A stretch of DNA of 64,000 nt, from the NCBI RefSeq assembly GCF_014641195.1, contig NZ_BMHQ01000007.1:124001-188000 (forward strand), read 5' to 3'. The DNA comes from Marinithermofilum abyssi (GTDB lineage Bacteria > Bacillota > Bacilli > Thermoactinomycetales > DSM-45169). The translations under genes were made by a program, and so were the position numbers. Every line of letters begins with the position of its first letter. The first letter of the stretch is position 1. Below the pieces are notes generated by a model. That model did not search any database and was not told the origin of the DNA. It worked only from the letters and a program-made list of their open reading frames with translations. Shown one piece after another: positions 24,075 through 32,481 of this stretch.

Positions 24075-25274
24075 ATGCCATTGGGTAACATTCGCGTGCT
24101 CGATTTGACGCGCCTCTTGCCAGGCCCCTACTGTACGATGCTTCTTGCAGATTTCGGCGCGGAAGTCATCAAGGTGGAAGATCCCGAAGTCGGCGATTAC
24201 GCCAGGGAACTGGATGGAAACGGTGCGTTTTTTCACTCGCTGAATCGAAACAAAAAAAGCGTCGCGATTCACTTAAAAACAGAACAGGGAAAAGAAATCT
24301 TTTTGAAAATGGCGGAAAAAGCGGACGTCGTGGTCGAATCCTTCCGTCCGGGGGTGATGGACCGGCTCGGCGTCGGATACGATGCTTTAAAAAGAGTCAA
24401 TCCATCCCTTATCTATTGTGCGGTAACCGGTTACGGGCAGACAGGACCGTATGCCGGCCTTGTCGGTCACGACATCAATTATCTCAGTTATGCCGGTTTG
24501 CTTCACCTTTTCGGTGAAAGAGACAAAAAGCCTTTCGTGCCGCCTGTACAAATCGCCGATATCGGCGGCGGCGCGTTGCCGGCTGCCATCGGAATTATGC
24601 TGGCGCTGTTTGAAAGGGAACGATCCGGAAAAGGACAGTTCGTTGATATATCCATGTTGGACAATGTGATTTCCTGGATGCAGACGATCCTTCCCCACTA
24701 TTTCGCAACCGGGGTGCAACCGAAACGAGGCGAATTGATGCTGGCGGGAGGAAAGGCCTGCTATGAAATGTATGAAACGAAAGACGGTCGTTACCTTTCC
24801 GTCGGGGCACTTGAGTCGAAATTTTGGGCGGCGTTTTGCAAAGGGATCGGCAGGGAAGATTTTATCCCGCTTTTGGACGCGCCGCTTCATGAACAACACC
24901 GGCTGAAAGCGGAAATTCAAACCATCCTGTCGGAAAAAACATTAGCGGAATGGCTTGAGATCTTCGTCGACGTGGAGGCCTGTGTATCCCCTGTCCATAC
25001 CCTTGAAGAGATGGTGAAAGATCCGCAAGTGATCGCAAGGAAAATCATTCAGGCGATGAGCCATTCCTCCATCGGTGAGATCAAACACGTCGCTCCGCCG
25101 ATTCGATTGTCCAAAACACCCGGATCGCTGCGTACGCCGGCCCCGAAGCTCGGAGAACATACAGGTGAAATGTTGTCGGAAATCGGCTACTCCAGCGAGC
25201 AAATAGAGCTTTTGAAAACGGAAGGCGTCATTCGATTTCCTGTTCCAAAGGAAAATAAAACGGTGGGTGGTTAA
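24075..25274 (+). CDS. class III acyl-CoA transferase (CaiB/BaiF family)
   Basis: This 399-residue enzyme moves CoA between carboxylic acids. Family features are the N-terminal IRVLDLTRLLPGPYCTMLLA, FGAEVIKVEDPEVGDYAR, VVVESFRPGVMDRLG, GYGQTGPYAGLVGHDINYLS and a probable catalytic Asp162 in QIADIGGGALPA. It begins 32 bases after the dehydrogenase with GGAGG upstream. Together with the ligase that follows, the operon has two alternative ways to load its acid substrate onto CoA. The specific acid is unknown. Some family members are racemases (AMACR), a possible alternative. Confidence 0.92.
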   Translation: MPLGNIRVLDLTRLLPGPYCTMLLADFGAEVIKVEDPEVGDYARELDGNGAFFHSLNRNKKSVAIHLKTEQGKEIFLKMAEKADVVVESFRPGVMDRLGVGYDALKRVNPSLIYCAVTGYGQTGPYAGLVGHDINYLSYAGLLHLFGERDKKPFVPPVQIADIGGGALPAAIGIMLALFERERSGKGQFVDISMLDNVISWMQTILPHYFATGVQPKRGELMLAGGKACYEMYETKDGRYLSVGALESKFWAAFCKGIGREDFIPLLDAPLHEQHRLKAEIQTILSEKTLAEWLEIFVDVEACVSPVHTLEEMVKDPQVIARKIIQAMSHSSIGEIKHVAPPIRLSKTPGSLRTPAPKLGEHTGEMLSEIGYSSEQIELLKTEGVIRFPVPKENKTVGG

Positions 25275-25301
25275 TGGTAACATCAAAGGGGAGGAATCCA
25301 T

Positions 25302-26828
25302 ATGAATATAGGGGCGACCCTTGCGAGAAACGCACGCCGGATTCCGGACAAAATCGCGATTCACTTCAGGGAAAAAAGCTATACTTATGATCGTTTGAAC
25401 CGTGAAGTCAACCGCCTGGCCCACGGTTTGATCGCAGAAGGGGTTCGAAAAGGCGATAAAGTAGCGTTAATGATGAAAAACTCCGATCTGTATATGGTTG
25501 TTTTTTACGCCATCATGAAAGTGGGTGCCGTCGCCGTCCCCGTTAATTTTCGGTTAACTTCCAAAGAAGTGGGCTATATATTAGACAATTCCGATACATC
25601 CGTTGTGTTCTTTGATGACGAATACGCAGAAATTATCAAAAACGCTACGGATGGAAACGATACAATCCTTTCATCTATTTCCGTTGGAAGTCAAGCATTG
25701 ACGGGTCACAAGAATATAGACGAAGTCATGACAAACAATGAGTCGGAACCTGCTGTTGACGTCAAAGAATCGGATGATGCGGAAATTTTATATACGTCCG
25801 GGACAACGGGACTCCCCAAAGGGGCTGTCTTCGATCATCACCGAGTCCTTCACGTGGCATTGAATGTATCGATCGTGTTGAAAATGAATCCGGAAGACAC
25901 CCTTCTTCATATTGCACCGTTGTTTCACTCGGCACAGTTAAATTTGTTCATGATTTCCGGAACGTATTTGGGTTGTACCCAGGTTATTCAAGAATCATTT
26001 GATCCCGAAGAAACGTTCAAAGCGATCGAGCGGCATAAAATCAGCCTCTTTTTCGCCGTTCCGACCATGTATAACTTTCTCCTGCAAGTTCCGGATAAAG
26101 AAAAGTACGATCTGTCTTCAGTCCAACGTTGCGGATACGGGGCGGCCCCCATGCCTGTCGCGCTGTTGGAAAAAGCGATGAACCTGTTCGGTACGGACCA
26201 GTTCTACAATATGTGCGGCTTAACCGAAGGTGGGCCGGGGGGAATCATCCTTCTGCCCTCAGAGCACAAGGAGAAATTGGGTGCCGGAGGAAAGGCGATG
26301 CTGAACACAGAGGTGCGGGTGATTTCCGATTCAGGAGAAGATATCCAACCCGGAGAAGTTGGAGAAATGATCATCCGCGGTGAAACGGTGATGAAAGGAT
26401 ATTACAAAAAGCCGGAAGAAACGAAGAAAGCGCTTCGTGACTGCTGGCTGTACACGGGGGATTTGGCTACGATCGACGAAGACGGGTACATTACGCTCGT
26501 CGACCGAAAAAAAGATATGATCATTTCCGGCGGGGAGAATGTGTATTCCACGGAGGTTGAACAGGTGTTGTACAAGCATCCCGAATTGCTTGAAGCAGCT
26601 GTGATCGGGCTGCCCGATGAAGTTTGGGGTGAAAAAGTCGCTGCGGTCGTTGTCCCGAAACCTGGTGCTCAACTGGATCACGAGGAAATCAAGTCCTTTT
26701 GCCGCAAGGAATTAGCCGGTTACAAAGTGCCGCGCACCATTTTTGAATATAAGGAAATTCCGAGAAATGCTTCCGGCAAAATACTGAAATATAAGCTGCG
26801 GGAAGAGTTGAAAGCTGCAAAATCTTAG
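25302..26828 (+). CDS. acyl-CoA ligase, AMP-forming
   Basis: A 508-residue ANL-superfamily ligase that activates a fatty or related acid with ATP and CoA. Visible motifs are the P-loop YTSGTTGLPKGAV (about 165-177), GYGAAPMP, the YTGDLATIDEDGYI core, DRKKDMIISGGENVYSTEVE and the catalytic Lys in NASGKILKYKLRE near the end. It is full length, starts 27 bases after the CoA-transferase with GGGGAGG upstream, and ends the operon. Medium- or long-chain or branched acids are all possible substrates. Confidence 0.93.
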   Translation: MNIGATLARNARRIPDKIAIHFREKSYTYDRLNREVNRLAHGLIAEGVRKGDKVALMMKNSDLYMVVFYAIMKVGAVAVPVNFRLTSKEVGYILDNSDTSVVFFDDEYAEIIKNATDGNDTILSSISVGSQALTGHKNIDEVMTNNESEPAVDVKESDDAEILYTSGTTGLPKGAVFDHHRVLHVALNVSIVLKMNPEDTLLHIAPLFHSAQLNLFMISGTYLGCTQVIQESFDPEETFKAIERHKISLFFAVPTMYNFLLQVPDKEKYDLSSVQRCGYGAAPMPVALLEKAMNLFGTDQFYNMCGLTEGGPGGIILLPSEHKEKLGAGGKAMLNTEVRVISDSGEDIQPGEVGEMIIRGETVMKGYYKKPEETKKALRDCWLYTGDLATIDEDGYITLVDRKKDMIISGGENVYSTEVEQVLYKHPELLEAAVIGLPDEVWGEKVAAVVVPKPGAQLDHEEIKSFCRKELAGYKVPRTIFEYKEIPRNASGKILKYKLREELKAAKS

Positions 26829-26861
26829 TTGAACAGTCACTCGCATTTTGAGGTGGAGATA

Positions 26862-27185
26862 ATGGAGTTTATCATACGAATTTTCGGTTTTATCGCAGCA
26901 GCATTCGGAGGAGTCGTTATTTATTATTGGAGAGAATATGAGTTTGCAAGGTACTTTGGGGAATACAGTGATATTATTGCATTCACTATGTATCCCGGGG
27001 GCAGAACCTTCCCATCCAGCCAATTGTGTTCCAACTGTGGCTATCGCCACAAAGAGGTGAAAAAGCTCAGCTTAAGAGAATGGGATTGCCCCAGTTGCAG
27101 AGAGAATCATGATCGGGATGTTAACACTGCTAAGAATATCTTGCAAGAAGGTTTAAGAGTAATCGCCGTGGGGCTCACGGTCTGA
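26862..27185 (+). pseudogene. chimeric frame: unknown membrane N terminus joined to a TnpB C-terminal end
   Basis: A 107-residue frame starts at an ATG after AGGTGGAG. Residues 1 to about 45 ([20 protein letters not shown] onward) are a short membrane-type sequence unrelated to transposases. From about 47 it becomes the C terminus of a TnpB (IS200/IS605 OrfB) protein: [11 protein letters not shown] and CPSC form the zinc ribbon, and [13 protein letters not shown] is the last RuvC motif with its Asp. All upstream RuvC motifs are missing, so it cannot be an active nuclease. The join at about 26995 marks an insertion or deletion that fused two unrelated frames. Confidence 0.75.
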
Positions 27186-27262
27186 GCTTGGTCAACTTCC
27201 TTGGGATACCGAGGATTACCCAAGAATCCCCCACCTCTACAGGTGGCGGGAGTGTTCAATAG
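26993..27262 (+). mobile_element. 3' remnant of an IS605-type TnpB element
   Basis: The TnpB C-terminal codons are followed by a non-coding tail (from CTCACGGTCTGAGC through TTCCTTGGGATACC) and the hairpin CCACCT-ctac-AGGTGG (27231-27246), then GGGAGTGTTCAAT. Such tails and hairpins form the right end of these elements and the 3' part of the guide (omega/reRNA) scaffold. No left end or TnpA is present. The right boundary is probably at about 27260. Confidence 0.65.
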
Positions 27263-27292
27263 CCGGTATATTGGATTTAGTTGTGAATAAAA

Positions 27293-27328
27293 AGAAGGGG
27301 CGGACTTTTGTCGCACCCCTTCTTTTTT
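27293..27328 (+). terminator. terminator after the TnpB remnant
   Basis: AAGAAGGGG and CCCCTTCTT flank an inner GGAC/GTCG pair, and TTTTTT follows. It ends transcription from the acyl-CoA operon side before the MFS gene. Confidence 0.85.
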
Positions 27329-27480
27329 AATAAAGGTTTACAATGTCATCAAATTAAACCATCTCCATAAAGCGAATCCCTGTTTTTTTGTTTGGCGGAG
27401 TGTTGGAGTCGGGTGAGAGGAGTATACTGGGTTCAGAAAATATTTCCATACCCTCTATGCTCTATCGAAAGGATGATCCA

Positions 27481-28746
27481 ATGAACCGATGGCTGGCCAG
27501 CTTCCGTCAATATCACCCCTTGATCTGGCTTTTGGTCGGGGGAACGGTTTTTGCACGGGGGGCGGCGTTTATGAGCCTCCCGTTTTTAGCGATTTATCTT
27601 TCCCGCACAACCGACCTGAATCCGCTATGGATCGGCATCGTTTTGGGTTTAGGACCGCTGGCGGGGACCGTCGGGGGATTTGTGGGCGGTCACTTATCCG
27701 ACCGGTTCGGACGCGGCATCGTTATGGTTTCCACTCTGTTCGTCTGGTCTGCAGTCTTTATCGGGTTTGCCCTGACGAAAGAGGTATGGGGCTTTATGAT
27801 CCTCAATGTCCTCAACGGACTGTGTCGTTCCTTTTTTGAGCCCACTTCCCAGGCATTGATGGCCGATCTGACCCCGCCGGAAAAAAGAATGCGGGTCTTC
27901 GGTTTTCGTTATCTGGCCATCAATGTGGGAGCTGCCGTCGGCCCCTTATTGGGCGCTTATCTTGCTGCTTTTTCAGGGGTCGTCACGTTTTGGATCACCG
28001 GAACAGTATACGGATGTTACGCATTGCTGCTATGGATTATGATGCACCGTTACCACCAAGATATCGGACACCGCTCGGCTTCGGAAATCGTCCGATTCTC
28101 CGACGCGGTACGGGTCGTCCGGAAAGATACAGCCCTCGGATACTTCGTTCTGTCCGGGATCCTGGCCAGCATCGGATATGCTCAAATCGAATCCAGTCTG
28201 CCGCTCTATCTCAACCAACTGTACGGGGTACACAACCGATTGTATCCAGCTTTGCTGGCTGTCAATGCCACCTGTGTCATCCTGTTGCAAATTCCTCTGA
28301 CCCGTTGGTGTGAAAAGCGAACGCTCTTAGTCAACCTCGTCACGGGCACCCTTCTTTTTTCCTTGGGGATCGGCTGTTTCGCCCTAGGGACGCATAGCGC
28401 CTGGTTTGCAGCGGGCATGGTTATCCTCACCCTGGGGGAAATCGTCTCCTTCCCCACCAGCAATCTTTTCATCGACCGGTTGGCACCCGAATCTCTTCGG
28501 GGGACTTACTTCGGTGCCAGCGGTTTTCAAGCCCTCGGCTTTTTTGCTGGACCCGCGTTGGGGGGATGGCTGCTGGATTGGATCGGTGGTCCCTGGATGT
28601 ATCGTGTGATGGCGTGTTTGGCATGTATCGGGATTGTATTTAATTGGCTGGGTTACAGGGCTTTTCAACGTCGAAAGAAACAGACTACAATATGGGTTGG
28701 GAACGAGCGGGAAAAACGAGCGACCCAGAAACCCGTTTCATCATAA
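27481..28746 (+). CDS. MFS transporter, drug-efflux type
   Basis: A 421-residue major facilitator with 12 hydrophobic segments. The MFS loop 2-3 motif is GGHLSDRFGRGIVM (about 76-89). LNGLCRSFFEPTSQALMADL and PPEKRMRVFGFRY are typical of proton-driven exporters of the DHA1 type. AAAGGATG before the ATG at 27481 and the start of helix 1 soon after (WLLVGGTVFARG) decide the start over an upstream frame opening at 27388. It lies 147 bases before the quorum-sensing receptor gene and could export a related compound, but that is speculation. Confidence 0.88.
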   Translation: MNRWLASFRQYHPLIWLLVGGTVFARGAAFMSLPFLAIYLSRTTDLNPLWIGIVLGLGPLAGTVGGFVGGHLSDRFGRGIVMVSTLFVWSAVFIGFALTKEVWGFMILNVLNGLCRSFFEPTSQALMADLTPPEKRMRVFGFRYLAINVGAAVGPLLGAYLAAFSGVVTFWITGTVYGCYALLLWIMMHRYHQDIGHRSASEIVRFSDAVRVVRKDTALGYFVLSGILASIGYAQIESSLPLYLNQLYGVHNRLYPALLAVNATCVILLQIPLTRWCEKRTLLVNLVTGTLLFSLGIGCFALGTHSAWFAAGMVILTLGEIVSFPTSNLFIDRLAPESLRGTYFGASGFQALGFFAGPALGGWLLDWIGGPWMYRVMACLACIGIVFNWLGYRAFQRRKKQTTIWVGNEREKRATQKPVSS

Positions 28747-28893
28747 ACAATCAAACAGCGGGCGATTTTCGCCACGAATCGTTTCATTCTGACAAATCAC
28801 AAACTTTTTCCCTTGGAAGGCCCCCATACTTTCCAATTCCTTTCATCTGTTGTAGTATTAGTGTAACAGGCATCCAGCAAAGGAGGAAATCCG

Positions 28894-30231
28894 TTGAATC
28901 CGTTGGAAATCAATGAAATTGGCGAATTGATTAGAAAAAAGCGCAAAGAGAGAAACCTGCGCCTGGAAGACCTGGCTGATGAGAATATTTCACCTGCAAC
29001 AATCAGTAACATCGAGCGGGGTGTCCCCCATGTTAACCCCGAAAAAATCCGCTATCTGATGGGCAAGCTGGACTTGGATTTGGAAAAGCTCCCGGAATTG
29101 ATGATGGACGAACAGGAGCAGTTGAAAAGCATCCAATTCCGGCTGATGGCCATTGAAACCATGCAAAGCATCGGCAAACAGGAGGAAGCCATCGACCGCC
29201 TGGATGCCTTAAACCTGGAGGATACCCACCCTTACGCACCGATCGGATACTATATCCGGGGCAAGTACTTCGGCTCCCAAGGAAACTGGAAGCGGGCGGA
29301 ACGGGCTTTGTTTAACGCGATCCGCCTGGCGAATCAGTCCCCTTACGGCAAAAAGTCCAATATCGAAGCTGCCAGCTATAATCATTTGGGCCTCGGCAGC
29401 TACTACCAAAACAACCTGGAGCAGGCACTGCTGTACACCAACAGCGGACTGGAAGCCTTTGATCCGGAAGGCGACCGAAAAGAACTTCAGTTCATTTTGG
29501 AGAGAAACAAAGCGACGTATCTGGAAAAACTGGGTCGTGTCGGCGAAGCGATGCGGGTCGTTCAGAAACTGTGGGAGCGCATTCCGGAAATCCGCAAGAT
29601 TGAAACCATTCTCCATCTATATGAGCTGCGCACGGATCTTTTGCGCCGTTCCGGCATGTATGAGGAAGCGATTCAATATGCCAAAGAAGGTTTGGAAATC
29701 GCCCGCATGAATAACCAGCATGACCGTACCTTTGATTTGTGGACAGCCCTGGGCGGTGTGTACCTGACCATCAAAGAATGGGATGAAGCGGAAATCTGTT
29801 TCGATGTGGCATTGAAGCTGGAAGGCATGTTTAAAAATCAAAACGTGTTTATCACGACATACACCCGGCTGGGTATTTTATATATGCATCAGGAAAAATG
29901 GAACAAAGCTTATGAAATGTTGACGGAAGCGATCCGTTTGGGAGAAAAATTAAACAGCGCTTTCCTTTTGGTAGATGCGTTGTTGGTGATGGGCAATTAC
30001 TATCGCAAACAAGGAAATATATCGGAAGCGATACAATTTTATCAGCGAGCACTAGATCTTTCACGAGAACATAACTATAAAAAGAAAGAATACACCATCC
30101 TCTTCCATCTTGCGCAGTGTTGGGAAAACACGGATCAGAAGGAATTTCAAAGCTGTATGGAAAATATGTATAAAGTACAGCGGGAGCTTCGATCTGATGA
30201 GGAGGTGCTGGAACTTGATGAAATGGTTTAA
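28894..30231 (+). CDS. RRNPP-type peptide receptor: HTH domain plus TPR repeats
   Basis: A 445-residue cytoplasmic regulator. Residues about 7-62 are an XRE-type helix-turn-helix (IGELIRKKRKERNLRLEDLA, recognition helix near SPATISNIERG). From about 75 to the end it is an array of TPR helix pairs, about nine, for example NQSPYGKKSNIEAASYNHLG, SGMYEEAIQYAKEGLEIA and GNISEAIQFYQRALDLSREH. HTH plus TPR at this length is the plan of the NprR/PlcR branch of RRNPP receptors, which bind re-imported signalling peptides in the TPR groove. The TTG start follows AAAGGAGG. The 3' end overlaps a secreted repeat-peptide gene by 14 bases, as expected for a receptor-pheromone pair. Target genes are not evident. 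Confidence 0.9.
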   Translation: MNPLEINEIGELIRKKRKERNLRLEDLADENISPATISNIERGVPHVNPEKIRYLMGKLDLDLEKLPELMMDEQEQLKSIQFRLMAIETMQSIGKQEEAIDRLDALNLEDTHPYAPIGYYIRGKYFGSQGNWKRAERALFNAIRLANQSPYGKKSNIEAASYNHLGLGSYYQNNLEQALLYTNSGLEAFDPEGDRKELQFILERNKATYLEKLGRVGEAMRVVQKLWERIPEIRKIETILHLYELRTDLLRRSGMYEEAIQYAKEGLEIARMNNQHDRTFDLWTALGGVYLTIKEWDEAEICFDVALKLEGMFKNQNVFITTYTRLGILYMHQEKWNKAYEMLTEAIRLGEKLNSAFLLVDALLVMGNYYRKQGNISEAIQFYQRALDLSREHNYKKKEYTILFHLAQCWENTDQKEFQSCMENMYKVQRELRSDEEVLELDEMV

Positions 30232-30412
30232 GGGAGCAGCAGTGGGTATCCTGGTGACCGGTGCCGTCATCCTCGCAACCTATGCGGGCAACCCCGGGGA
30301 ATACAGAAATCCCAGCGAGGTTTCCTACGGCAATCCCGGTGAATACAGTCCGGGCCAGCTTGCCTATGGAAATCCGGGAGAGTACAGCTTGGGGAACCCC
30401 GGTGAGTATTAA
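30218..30412 (+). CDS. secreted multi-repeat signalling peptide precursor (64 aa)
   Basis: A 64-residue pre-propeptide starts at an ATG inside the receptor's last codons; GGAGG stands 12 bases upstream. Residues 1-23 form a Sec signal peptide (MKWFKG, hydrophobic core, TYA), and cleavage after Ala23 would expose GNPGEY directly. The mature 41 residues contain four exact GNPGEY copies (24-29, 38-43, 51-56, 59-64), separated by RNPSEVSY, SPGQLAY and SL, the last copy ending at the C terminus. The repeat units use different synonymous codons throughout, so the hexapeptide is conserved by selection. Known partner peptides of RRNPP receptors usually carry one copy. A strong terminator follows. Confidence 0.85.
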   Translation: MKWFKGAAVGILVTGAVILATYAGNPGEYRNPSEVSYGNPGEYSPGQLAYGNPGEYSLGNPGEY

Positions 30413-30434
30413 TAATGATCCTGCCTCTATCTTT

Positions 30435-30467
30435 AAAAACCCCGGACATCAGCGTCCGGGGTTTTTT
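30435..30467 (+). terminator. terminator of the receptor-peptide operon
   Basis: AAAACCCCGGAC-atcagc-GTCCGGGGTTTTTT is a strong intrinsic terminator 22 bases after the peptide stop. It also reads in the opposite sense for the gene ending at 30473. Confidence 0.92.
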
Positions 30468-30472
30468 CTGTT

Positions 30473-30841
30473 TTATTGTCCGGTGGAGGCCAACTCATGC
30501 GACTCCCGTTTTTCCGGGCGACGGTGCTGCAGCTCCATCACCATCTTGGGAACCAACATGTGGGATGCGCGCAAGGCACCCGTTACTGCGGCCAAAAACA
30601 GCTGTTTATCTTCATCGGACAGATGGGACAATGTTTCCGCATCCTTTACCACACTATTCAGCGTCCGGGAAAATTGACTCAGGATATCGCGTACCCGGTG
30701 AAATTCGCCATTGTTCAGGCGGTCTTGCAAAATATCCTCAGCCAGCAACTCCCAATCTAAATCATGATGACCGGCGATCTGTTGCAGTTTGTCTGCTGTA
30801 TCCCTGGTGATCCGGAGCGTAACCAGTTCCGTCTCCTTCAT
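30473..30841 (-). CDS. hypothetical protein, possible ribbon-helix-helix type (122 aa)
   Basis: A 122-residue soluble protein. The N terminus, ETELVTLRITRDTADKLQQI, has the strand-then-helix pattern of ribbon-helix-helix proteins, and the rest is helical and charged (SQFSRTLNSVVKDAETLSHL). No named family is recognised. GGGAGAG lies before the ATG at 30841. It converges with the receptor-peptide operon, shares its terminator, and is downstream of sat on the same strand but separated from it by another terminator. Confidence 0.6.
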   Translation of the reverse strand: MKETELVTLRITRDTADKLQQIAGHHDLDWELLAEDILQDRLNNGEFHRVRDILSQFSRTLNSVVKDAETLSHLSDEDKQLFLAAVTGALRASHMLVPKMVMELQHRRPEKRESHELASTGQ

Positions 30842-30920
30842 GTATGCAGCTCTCCCTTCTTCGGGATTTAGCGATATACCGCTTATCTGTTACATTCTCT
30901 CTTCGTGAACACATTCTAGC

Positions 30921-30968
30921 AAAAAAGCGCCGTTCTTGCGAGAGGATCCTCCTCTTGCAAATCGGCGC
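30921..30968 (-). terminator. terminator after sat
   Basis: The outer stem GCGCCG/CGGCGC encloses TGCAAGAGG/CCTCTCGCA; on the minus strand it is followed by TTTTTTGC. It lies 80 bases past the sat stop. Confidence 0.82.
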
Positions 30969-31050
30969 TGCACCGGGTCCTGCTCGATCGGCCTGCCACA
31001 TCCCACTGATTTCAAGCACCTTGGTCGCTCCAAAGCGGCCGGTAGATACA

Positions 31051-32226
31051 TCAGTCCGACTGCTCTTCCTCTTTTATCCGCAGCCCTTCTATCAATACCT
31101 GCACCACTTCCGGACGGGAAAACTCCGGCGGAGGTGTCTCTCCGGCACGCAACATGTGCCGTACTTTGGTACCGGACAGGATTACGTGATCCTCCCGGGA
31201 ATGGGGACATGTTTTATAGGAAGCCATCCCTTTACAACGGCGGCAGTAAAAACTATGTTCAAAAAACAGCGGAATAATCCCCAACTCCTCCGGACGGAAA
31301 GAACGAAAAATATGTTGGGCGTCATAAGTGCCGTAATAATCTCCAACCCCCGCATGATCCCTGCCAATTATAAAATGCGTACACCCGTAATTTTTCCGGG
31401 CAATGGCGTGAAACACCGCTTCCCTGGGCCCTGCATACCGCATCGCTGCCGGATATGCCCCGAAGATCACCCGGTTGGCGGGATAATAAGCGGATAATAT
31501 CGCTTCATAGCTTCTCATCCGCACATCCGCAGGGATATCATCCGATTTGGTGTGACCTACCAAAGGGTTCAAAAACAACCCGTCCACGGTCTCCAAGGCC
31601 GCCTTTTGAATATATTCGTGGGCCCGGTGTACCGGATTCCGCGTTTGAAAGCCGACGATCCGCTCCCACCCTTGCTCCCGAAAACGGCGCCTTGTCTCCT
31701 CCGGATTGAGGATATACGGTGTAAACAACCCAAAATCAGGCGACTGCAGCAATCGGATCGGTCCGCCGATCCGAAAGGGAGGAGCTTCGTACAACCGAGC
31801 CACACCCGGGTGCTTCTCTTCTTCCGTACGGAATACTTCTCGGGCTTCCTTGCGGGGGTCCACCCGATACAAGCTCTGGATTTCCATGACGGCAAAGGGG
31901 ACTGCCGAACCGTCATCCGACACTAAGAGCACCTCGTCCCCTTCCTTCAGGGATTGGGCCATATTTTTCGATACCGGCAATGTCACGGGGATCGTCCAAA
32001 CTTCCCCTGTCACCAAACGCATTTCATCCCGGACCCGCACATAATCCTCCTGCGTCATAAACCCTTGTAAAGGGGAAAAAATCCCTGTCGCTATACACCA
32101 TAAGTCTGACACTGCGATTCCATTGACCGGAATCTGGCGGCAGTTTGTTGCTTTTGCCAAGCATTCCTCTCTTTCTTCCGCTGATACCCTACGGTTGACC
32201 AGCGTGCCACCGTGAGGAGATATCAT
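31051..32226 (-). CDS. sat: sulfate adenylyltransferase
   Basis: A 391-residue ATP sulfurylase that makes adenosine 5'-phosphosulfate from ATP and sulfate. Signatures are [19 protein letters not shown] (active-site HXXH), LLNPLVG-like [34 protein letters not shown] and [10 protein letters not shown]-terminal Cys cluster ([17 protein letters not shown]) is the zinc site seen in many bacterial and archaeal Sat proteins. The ATG at 32226 after GAAAGGAGAGG fits the family N terminus better than the frame start at 32280. No cysC or cysH neighbours are present, and no S-box or T-box is seen upstream. Confidence 0.95.
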   Translation of the reverse strand: MISPHGGTLVNRRVSAEEREECLAKATNCRQIPVNGIAVSDLWCIATGIFSPLQGFMTQEDYVRVRDEMRLVTGEVWTIPVTLPVSKNMAQSLKEGDEVLLVSDDGSAVPFAVMEIQSLYRVDPRKEAREVFRTEEEKHPGVARLYEAPPFRIGGPIRLLQSPDFGLFTPYILNPEETRRRFREQGWERIVGFQTRNPVHRAHEYIQKAALETVDGLFLNPLVGHTKSDDIPADVRMRSYEAILSAYYPANRVIFGAYPAAMRYAGPREAVFHAIARKNYGCTHFIIGRDHAGVGDYYGTYDAQHIFRSFRPEELGIIPLFFEHSFYCRRCKGMASYKTCPHSREDHVILSGTKVRHMLRAGETPPPEFSRPEVVQVLIEGLRIKEEEQSD

Positions 32227-32436
32227 CCCATCCTCTCCTTTCCACTCACATCCCCTGGGCGGGAAACCGCCTACCCTCAATCCATATTCGTAAGCGGCAA
32301 AAATGGTTCCGCGTCCAGTCTAGAGAAGGTGGGAAACAAAATATCGAGAATCTCTCCAGTCATCCTACGGTGATTATCCCAAGCCGTTTTATGGTCGTTC
32401 CATATCTTCCCCAAGCATTGCTTCGGTTACCTTTGC

Positions 32437-32442
32437 TATAAT
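32437..32442 (+). promoter_or_regulatory. -10 element of the ytoQ promoter
   Basis: A perfect TATAAT preceded by TTGC (extended -10-like) stands 40 bases before the ytoQ ATG; the -35 region is weak. Confidence 0.45.
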
Positions 32443-32481
32443 GGAGAGGAAAATTCGGAATTTCCGAAAGGAGCTGGAGCC

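Noticed and set aside
30287-30412. GNPGEY repeats as a CRISPR or DNA repeat
   Set aside because: The units differ at DNA level by synonymous changes and are inside a coding frame with a signal peptide; spacing is irregular for CRISPR.
30110-30412. Longer frame (100 codons) ending in the repeat peptide, starting inside the receptor gene
   Set aside because: The upstream part is the receptor sequence in another frame and would destroy the signal peptide; the ATG at 30218 has the ribosome site and the correct Sec signal.
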